From the NCBI GenBank assembly GCA_022562835.1, contig JADFOM010000062.1, positions 1 to 10,682 of the forward strand: DNA of 10,682 bases, read 5' to 3'. Each line of letters opens with the position of its first letter. The first letter of the stretch is position 1. The notes beneath the pieces are model-generated. The model saw only the letters and a list, made by a program, of their open reading frames with translations, was not told the DNA's origin and made no database searches. The stretch comes from Acidobacteriota bacterium. GTDB taxonomy: Bacteria; Actinomycetota; Acidimicrobiia; Acidimicrobiales; SHLQ01. Below are positions 6,464-10,682 of this stretch, one piece after another. Both the position numbers and the translations under genes were made by a program.

Positions 6464-8259
6464 TGGGCTGGATGTTTGTACACGGCACGTCGGAGGACGC
6501 CAAGCTCGACCTCGCCACGACCCGCAGGGTTCTGAGGCGGACGGTCGCCTCGATGGCGCCCTACCGACGTCACGGCCTGATCGCGTCGGCATTTCTGATC
6601 GTGTTCACCGGCACCACTTTGGCGGGACCTCTGCTGGTGCGGCGTGCGATCGACCATGGACTCGCCGACGACAACGTTGCGGTGCTCAACTCGTCGGTCG
6701 TCGCATATGTGATCGTCGCTGCGCTTTCCTACGTCAGCTACCGATTCGCGATCACCTCGCTGGCGCGCCTAGGTGAGGGGTTCCTTCGAGACCTCCGCAA
6801 TCGGGTGTTCGCCAAGATGCTCAGCCAATCAATGGATTTCTACGACACCGAGAGGGCCGGCGTGCTCGTCTCACGCATGACATCTGATGTCGACTCGCTG
6901 CAAGAACTCGTTCAGATGGGGCTGCTCATGTTCGCGGGTTCCGTTCTGCTGTTGATGGGCACAGCCACGGTGTTGTTTCTGCTCAGTGCAAAACTGATGC
7001 TCATCTGCCTGGTCGCACTGCCCTTCGTGGCGATCGCCTCGGTCAAGTTTCAACGCGATTCCAACAAGGCATATCTGGCGGTCCGCGACAACATCGGCAA
7101 CACCCTCTCGACGCTCCAAGAGGGCATCAGCGGGGTCCGAGTGGTGCAGGCCTTCGCCCGCGAGGAGCGCCAGGCAACACAATTTGCGGCCACCAACCAG
7201 GAACTGTTCCGCACCCACATGGCCTCGGTTCGTGTCCAGTGTTGGTATCTACCGATCATCGAGTTTGCAGGAGCTGTGACGACAGCTGTTGCGCTCGGCG
7301 TCGGCGGTTGGATGGTCCGCGATGGTCAAATCTCCCTCGGAACGGTAATCGCGTTCATCTTGTTGTTATCCGGCCTATTCGGACCGGTGCAACAGCTCTC
7401 GGAGTTGTTCAACATGGTTCAGTCGGCAACGGCTGGGCTACACAAGCTCTACGAGCTCCTCGACGGGCCCATCAGCGTGGACAACCCCGCCGTTGCGGTG
7501 CCGACGACTACGGGGGGAAGGATCCGCATCGAGCACGTCTCATTCGGATACGGAAACGGAGACCTCGTCGTCCGCGACATCGACCTCGATATCGATGTTG
7601 GAGAGAAGGTTGCGTTCGTCGGACCGACCGGTGCCGGAAAATCAACCGTGGCGAAACTGGTCGCACGGTTCTATGACCCGACCGAAGGGTCGATCACGAT
7701 CGGCGGAATCGATCTTCGCTCCTTTGCGGTGGACGACCTCCGAAAGCTCGTGGTCGTCGTCCCCCAGGAGGGTTACCTGTTCGCCGGAACGATCGCTGAC
7801 AACATCCGCATCGCGAGACCTGGTGCCACCGACGGGCAGGTACGTGCGGCTCTCGACGCCATTGGAATAGCCGACCGGTTCGACCAACTCCCCGACGGAC
7901 TCTCCACCGAGGTGCGAGAGCGCGGTAGTCGACTGTCCGCGGGTGAGAAGCAACTCGTTTCATTGGCGCGCGCGGCACTCGTGGATCCCGAGATCCTTGT
8001 TCTCGACGAGGCGACCTCATCGGTTGACCCCGGCACCGAATCCCTCGTCGAGACAGCCATGGACTCGTTAATGCAGGGCCGCACCGTGATTGCAATCGCC
8101 CACCGGCTCTCCACTTCGCAGCGTTGCGATCGGGTCGCGGTGATCGTCGACGGCCGCCTCGTTGAACTCGATACTCACGATGCCCTGATCGAACAGGGCG
8201 CAGCATACGCGGCGCTCTACGAAGCCTGGACAGCCGGACACATGCTCGACGACGCCTGA
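6463..8259 (+). CDS. ABC exporter half-transporter, subunit 2 (canonical Walker B, deviant signature)
   Basis: The protein has 598 residues from ATG 6463: a six-helix membrane domain (about residues 30-310) and a nucleotide-binding domain. Motifs: Walker A GPTGAGKST (387-395), Q-loop Q435, signature LSAGE (491-495) in place of LSGGQ, Walker B LVLDE (512-516) with catalytic E516, and switch histidine H547. The deviant signature pairs with the degenerate Walker B of subunit 1 in the head-to-tail dimer. One ATP site is therefore degenerate and the other (E516 plus subunit 1 LSGGQ) canonical, as expected for a heterodimeric exporter. I chose ATG 6463 because MGWM repeats the start of both mini-ORFs and it is coupled through TGATG. 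A GTG at 6394 would add 23 residues that read across the repeat in a frame unrelated to the mini-ORFs. The substrate is unknown; lipids or drugs are typical for the family. Confidence 0.93.
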   Translation: MGWMFVHGTSEDAKLDLATTRRVLRRTVASMAPYRRHGLIASAFLIVFTGTTLAGPLLVRRAIDHGLADDNVAVLNSSVVAYVIVAALSYVSYRFAITSLARLGEGFLRDLRNRVFAKMLSQSMDFYDTERAGVLVSRMTSDVDSLQELVQMGLLMFAGSVLLLMGTATVLFLLSAKLMLICLVALPFVAIASVKFQRDSNKAYLAVRDNIGNTLSTLQEGISGVRVVQAFAREERQATQFAATNQELFRTHMASVRVQCWYLPIIEFAGAVTTAVALGVGGWMVRDGQISLGTVIAFILLLSGLFGPVQQLSELFNMVQSATAGLHKLYELLDGPISVDNPAVAVPTTTGGRIRIEHVSFGYGNGDLVVRDIDLDIDVGEKVAFVGPTGAGKSTVAKLVARFYDPTEGSITIGGIDLRSFAVDDLRKLVVVVPQEGYLFAGTIADNIRIARPGATDGQVRAALDAIGIADRFDQLPDGLSTEVRERGSRLSAGEKQLVSLARAALVDPEILVLDEATSSVDPGTESLVETAMDSLMQGRTVIAIAHRLSTSQRCDRVAVIVDGRLVELDTHDALIEQGAAYAALYEAWTAGHMLDDA

Positions 8260-8298
8260 GAGCTCCATGTCGACAGCTGGGTGTCGACCCGGCCTAGG

Positions 8299-9102
8299 TC
8301 ACCTCTTCTCGCGCACCAGTACCTCTTGCACCATCGTGGCGACATGGAGGCCTTGGGTTGTGAAGACCTGCCCCACCGAAAGCCCACGACCACCACGTAG
8401 GCCATGCGCGCTGAAATCGTGCAGCTGCCAGTCGTCGACCGGCTGCGCGCGATGAAACCAGATCGCATGATCGAGGCTCGCGCCAATCAAGCTGTCCAAG
8501 TCGCCGCGCTCGTGGCTGGGATGAGACCCATAGACCGCGTCGGTTGGGAGGTCATCGGAGAGGTAGGCCAATGCACACGCGTGCATGACCGGATCCGCGC
8601 CGAGGTCCTCGCTGATCTTCAGCCAAGCCGCCGAGCGCCCCTCATCGTTGCCCAGCTGAGCCCAGCGGCGGTCGAAGAGGGTCGTCCACATGTCATTGTC
8701 GGATTGGATGTCCGATGGTCCCGCCAGGGCCTGGTCTAGGTGTTGCGTCTGCACGTCCGCCTCGTCCTCGCTGCGCTGGAACGACGCCGAGATATTCAAG
8801 ATCGCGCCCTCTGACTGTCGGGCGATGACGCGCCGAGTCACGAACGACCTTCCGTTGCGAATACGGTCGACCTCGTAGCGGATCGGTTCGTCGAAATCGC
8901 CACCACGGATGAAATAGGCGTGTAGCGAATGCACCGAGAACTCAGCGTCGACGGTGGTGGCTGCGGCTCGAAGTGCCTGTGCCACGACCTGGCCTCCATA
9001 GACACGGCCCCATGGATATTCCGGACCTACGCCGACGAAGGTGTCGGGTCCGTGCGATTCGAGTGCCATCAGCTCAGCGAAGGTCGAGATCTGCCAACTC
9101 AC
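8299..9102 (-). CDS. tesB: Acyl-CoA thioesterase II (TesB family)
   Basis: Hydrolyses acyl-CoA to free fatty acid and CoA; the family has a double hot-dog fold. Residue numbers count from a TTG at 9114: VYGGQVVAQAL (38-48) and SLHAYFIRGG (63-72) are the N-terminal hot-dog signatures. The second half has SLDHAIWFH with D215, LHDFSAHGLRGGRGL with S235, and MVQE with Q263, matching the Asp-Thr/Ser-Gln catalytic set of E. coli TesB. I prefer the GTG at 9100-9102 as start (267 residues) because a GGAG lies 6 nt upstream of it (9109-9112 on the minus strand); the TTG at 9114 has no good ribosome site. It is convergent with ABC subunit 2, 39 bp apart, and divergent from bpa. It could serve beta-oxidation or fatty-acid release, but nothing adjacent fixes the pathway. 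Confidence 0.93.
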   Translation of the reverse strand: MSWQISTFAELMALESHGPDTFVGVGPEYPWGRVYGGQVVAQALRAAATTVDAEFSVHSLHAYFIRGGDFDEPIRYEVDRIRNGRSFVTRRVIARQSEGAILNISASFQRSEDEADVQTQHLDQALAGPSDIQSDNDMWTTLFDRRWAQLGNDEGRSAAWLKISEDLGADPVMHACALAYLSDDLPTDAVYGSHPSHERGDLDSLIGASLDHAIWFHRAQPVDDWQLHDFSAHGLRGGRGLSVGQVFTTQGLHVATMVQEVLVREKR

Positions 9103-9108
9103 CGAAAA

Positions 9109-9112
9109 CTCC
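9109..9112 (-). promoter_or_regulatory. Ribosome binding site supporting the GTG start of tesB
   Basis: GGAG on the minus strand, 6 nt before GTG 9102-9100. It lies inside the longer ORF that would start at TTG 9114, so it argues for the shorter product. Confidence 0.5.
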
Positions 9113-9183
9113 AAAGCTCGCCGGCATTGCGTGTGCCATTCGCCATTGCGTCAGCGTACGGTGGTCGGCGCCGCACACGTACC

Positions 9184-9190
9184 GAGGAGG
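9184..9190 (+). promoter_or_regulatory. Ribosome binding site of bpa
   Basis: gaggagg sits 3 nt before the ATG at 9194. It is the strongest Shine-Dalgarno match I saw in the window and sets the start of bpa against longer in-frame openings that begin inside tesB. Confidence 0.75.
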
Positions 9191-9193
9191 ACC

Positions 9194-9706
9194 ATGTCAA
9201 ACGAGCCCGTGTCCGACCAGGAGATGGCCGATACACCCATTTCTCCCGTCAGCGACGAGACCACTGGCGCTGCGCTGGACCCCGAAGTCAACGGAAACCC
9301 AGCGCCGGTACCCACGAACGCGGTCAGCGATCCCGCAAAGCTGATCCGCATCGGATCGATGGTCCAGGCGCTAACGGTCGAGGTTCGTTCAGCGTCTCCA
9401 GACGAGGCGGGCCGGTCGTTGCTCGCACGCATCCACAACGAGACAATGTCAGAACTGGCCGAGGTTCTCAGCCCCGACCTCATGGACGAGTTGGCCGAAT
9501 TTCAGTCCTGCTGCGAGAGCGACCCGCCGACCGAGAGCGAGATTCGTATTGCTCAAGCCCAGTTGGTTGGTTGGCTCCAGGGACTACTCCAAGGATTTCA
9601 GGCCTCCGCCGTAGCTCAGCAGGCACAGGCGATGCAACAGCTCCAGCAGATGGCCCCAGGGGGCCAAGCCACCGAGGCCGACCCTCGACCGGGAACCTAT
9701 CTCTAA
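9194..9706 (+). CDS. bpa: Bacterial proteasome activator Bpa/PafE
   Basis: The 170-residue product resembles mycobacterial Bpa/PafE (Rv3780), an ATP-independent ring that caps the 20S proteasome, opens its gate and feeds in unfolded proteins independently of pupylation. The conserved core runs from about 47 to 153: KLIRIGSMVQALTVEVR (49-65), the helix around SELAEVLSPDLMDELAEF (86-103), and the family hallmark RIAQAQLVGWLQGLLQGFQ (118-136), followed by a Gln/Met-rich helix. The extreme C-terminus is GTYL (167-170), where characterised Bpa has the gate-opening GQYL; the Tyr-Leu end is intact. The first ~46 residues are acidic, Pro/Thr-rich and probably disordered. The protein also has an adjacent Cys pair (106-107). 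The start at 9194 is fixed by gaggagg upstream. This gene implies a proteasome elsewhere in the genome. Confidence 0.93.
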   Translation: MSNEPVSDQEMADTPISPVSDETTGAALDPEVNGNPAPVPTNAVSDPAKLIRIGSMVQALTVEVRSASPDEAGRSLLARIHNETMSELAEVLSPDLMDELAEFQSCCESDPPTESEIRIAQAQLVGWLQGLLQGFQASAVAQQAQAMQQLQQMAPGGQATEADPRPGTYL

Positions 9707-9708
9707 CA

Positions 9709-10347
9709 GTGCTCGAAGGCGCGGCCGCTACAACGATGGACCGCCGAGTCGTCGCGACCTCGGTGTTGGCGACGATGTCGAGCGTGTTCCCCGGCTTTCT
9801 TACCGGAGCCATCGGCGTGACGATCCGTGGTGACCTCGGTTTCGATGAAACACATCTTGGTCTGACCGCAGGCGCATTCTTCGCCACCGGCGCGGCAGGC
9901 TCGGTAGTCGCAGGACGCGTTTCTGAGCGGCTCGGTGCAACCCGTGCTCTGCGCCTTGGGCTCGCTGCAACGGCAACTGTGGATCTCGCTATCGCCGCCT
10001 TTGCGCGCAGCTGGGCGTTGCTGACTCTGGGTGTTGCCCTCGCCGGGCTCGCCAACCACTCGCGACTGGCGGCGTTCCGTCTCCTGGTACGGCGCGGGCG
10101 GCAGGGTCTGTCCGCGGGAGAGCTCGGCCGGCGGCTGGACATCGCGCCAAACGCGATGTCGTTCCACCTGACGCGGCTACGGCAGGCCGGGTTGCTGACG
10201 GCGCGGCGAAATGGCCGCAACATCATCTACACCATCGATTTCCGCGGCGTTGGCAGCCTGATGCGCTTTTTCACCGAGAGCTGCAGCGGCGACAGCGAGG
10301 CGGGGTGCCGCTGCCGGTCGAGCTCTTGTTCCACCTTGCCTATGTGA
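9709..10347 (+). CDS. Chimeric ORF: N-terminal fragment of an MFS transporter fused in frame to an ArsR-type regulator
   Basis: GTG at 9709, 2 bp after the bpa stop, or ATG at 9736 starts a 212- or 203-residue ORF. Residues about 1-115 are the first quarter of a major facilitator transporter: four hydrophobic segments, with a motif A-like loop GRVSERLGATRAL between the second and third. Full MFS proteins have about 400 residues and 12 helices, so most of the transporter is missing. At 10048-10060 the text changes within LAGLANHSRLAAF from an MFS helix to the N-terminal helix of an ArsR-family winged helix. The last ~13 codons (from about 10303) are out-of-frame reading of a third sequence. 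I treat the ORF as a rearranged or misassembled product rather than a designed fusion. Confidence 0.6.
   Translation: MLEGAAATTMDRRVVATSVLATMSSVFPGFLTGAIGVTIRGDLGFDETHLGLTAGAFFATGAAGSVVAGRVSERLGATRALRLGLAATATVDLAIAAFARSWALLTLGVALAGLANHSRLAAFRLLVRRGRQGLSAGELGRRLDIAPNAMSFHLTRLRQAGLLTARRNGRNIIYTIDFRGVGSLMRFFTESCSGDSEAGCRCRSSSCSTLPM
10048..10310 (+). pseudogene. ArsR-family HTH regulator fragment, lacking its own start and C-terminal end
   Basis: The reading starts at LANHSRLAAFRLLVRRG and continues through the winged helix-turn-helix LSAGELGRRLDIAPNAMSFHLTRLRQAGLL to a GRNIIYTIDF wing and a helix ending FFTESCSGDSEAGC. This is typical of small (about 110-residue) ArsR/SmtB repressors, here missing about the first dozen residues and the native tail. 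Cysteines near the end (ESC, GC) resemble those in ArsR members of this subgroup. Without its own start codon it can only be expressed as part of the upstream MFS fusion. Confidence 0.7.
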
Positions 10348-10505
10348 CCGGCTGGGCGGTCATCTTTGTCGTCCTGTTGCGTCGTAGCCTGATCTTCTTG
10401 AACGCGCTTTGGTTGGGCTTGGCGCTTTGGATCGTCGCAATTCTGGTGTTCTTCCCGATCATCGGATGGGGTCCGCTGGGTTTCGCGGTCGGCCCAAAGC
10501 TGATC
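10302..10505 (+). pseudogene. Internal fragment of a small multi-pass membrane protein
   Basis: In frame 3, directly after the ArsR fragment, the translation LPVELLFHLAYVTGWAVIFV..., followed by FLNALWLGLALWIVAILVFF and PIIGWGPLGFAVGPKLIV, shows about three closely packed hydrophobic helices with the conserved look of a real membrane protein. No suitable start codon or ribosome site precedes it, and the frame continues into unrelated hydrophilic sequence after about 10505. I do not recognise the family with certainty. It may be a neighbour of arsR in another locus, since small membrane proteins often sit beside ArsR regulators. Confidence 0.5.
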
Positions 10506-10682
10506 GTCGAAATCGGATTGACGCCAGGCGACGCCCTGATCGCTGCCGTCATCCAGGTATTTCCAGACCGAGCCTGTGGGGACCAACAGGATTGGTTCGA
10601 TCAACAAGGTCGGTGTCGCGAAGTTGACGATCCGCGCGAGTTCGGCGCCGGAGATTCCCTCCAAGGCGTCAAGCTCCAGCGC
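10495..10682 (-). pseudogene. Fragment of a secreted beta-sandwich (WKYLDDGS-type) protein, open at the window edge
   Basis: On the minus strand the window edge enters an open frame reading ALELDALEGISGAELARIV..., then LLVPTGSVWKYLDDGSDQG and VAWRQSDFDDQLWA. The pattern 'V-P-x-G-S-x-W-K-Y-L-D-D-G-S-x-Q-G-x-A-W-R-x-x-x-F-D-D' is characteristic of galactose-binding-like beta-sandwich regions in large secreted proteins. Homology-like sequence stops near 10495, where the opposite strand becomes membrane-protein coding; the frame then runs on to a stop at 10227 through antisense text. A partial, probably truncated gene. Confidence 0.5.

Larger units (their letters stand above)
6342..6474 (+). repeat. 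Tandem 59-bp repeat spanning the ABC subunit junction (2 full copies plus a partial third)
   Basis: Units begin at 6342, 6401 and 6460, each with ctgatgggctggatg, giving an exact period of 59 bp. Copies 1 and 2 match at about 42 of 59 positions by hand count. The third copy keeps only the first 15 bases and then becomes the body of the second ABC gene. Each unit contains TGATG, in which a stop codon overlaps the next start codon. Because 60 nt of mini-ORF minus 1 nt of overlap equals 59, the period follows from a chain of overlapping small ORFs. Confidence 0.9.

Noticed and set aside
6342..6474. 59-bp repeats as a CRISPR array or integron attC ('59-base element') sites
   Set aside because: The units are contiguous without spacers, share only about 71% identity, and lack the inverted R/L core sites of attC. 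The period is explained by 60-nt ORFs overlapping by 1 nt.
8269..8288. GTCGAC...GTCGAC inverted repeat between convergent ABC subunit 2 and tesB as a terminator
   Set aside because: A 6-bp stem with an 8-nt loop and no T-tract on either side. GTCGAC is itself palindromic and frequent in high-GC DNA, so this is too weak to call.
8929..9708. Long plus-strand open frame running into the MFS/ArsR ORF from inside tesB
   Set aside because: It is antisense to tesB and out of frame over bpa, both of which are clear genes. The translation here is Arg/Pro/Gly-rich shadow sequence.
9480..10226. 248-residue minus-strand ORF opposite bpa and the MFS/ArsR ORF
   Set aside because: Arg/Ala/Pro-rich high-GC shadow with no motif. 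The plus strand carries recognisable Bpa, MFS and ArsR sequence over the same span.

Overview
The window reads as high-GC actinobacterial DNA, most likely from the class Acidimicrobiia. Two sequence facts point there: a proteasome activator (Bpa/PafE), which implies an actinobacterial 20S proteasome, and a cut-off protein at the left edge carrying a 'GKWYPPE'-type motif common in Acidimicrobiia membrane proteins. The assignment is inferred from gene content; no rRNA is present.

Layout, left to right. (1) 1-888, plus: C-terminal part of a single-pass membrane protein with a Thr/Ser-rich stalk and an exported domain. (2) 931-4448, minus: a two-gene operon with an N-acyl-D-amino-acid deacylase-like amidohydrolase upstream and a type I Baeyer-Villiger/flavin monooxygenase downstream, 11 bp apart. 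(3) 4627-8259, plus: two half-transporters that together look like one heterodimeric ABC exporter. The first has Asp in place of the catalytic Glu and the second has a deviant signature motif, so one of the two ATP sites should be degenerate. The two genes are joined by an unusual tandem 59-bp repeat that encodes two consecutive 19-residue mini-ORFs, each linked to the next by a TGATG stop/start overlap. (4) 8299-9102, minus: a TesB-type acyl-CoA thioesterase. (5) 9194-9706, plus: Bpa, divergent from tesB, ending in a variant of the GQYL proteasome-gating motif.

(6) 9709-10682: a mosaic of gene fragments. The N-terminal quarter of an MFS transporter runs in frame into an ArsR-type winged-helix regulator that lacks its own start. 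This is followed out of frame by part of a small membrane protein, and then by the opposite strand of a fragment of a secreted, WKYLDDGS-type beta-sandwich protein. Each piece is about 190-350 bp and no piece is a complete gene. This is either a genuine rearrangement scar or an assembly chimera near a contig end; the sequence alone cannot decide.

I see no CRISPR array, tRNA, rRNA, intact insertion sequence or recognisable defence system. The most distinctive feature is the chain of mini-ORFs between the ABC subunits; the right-end mosaic is the region that most needs checking against reads.
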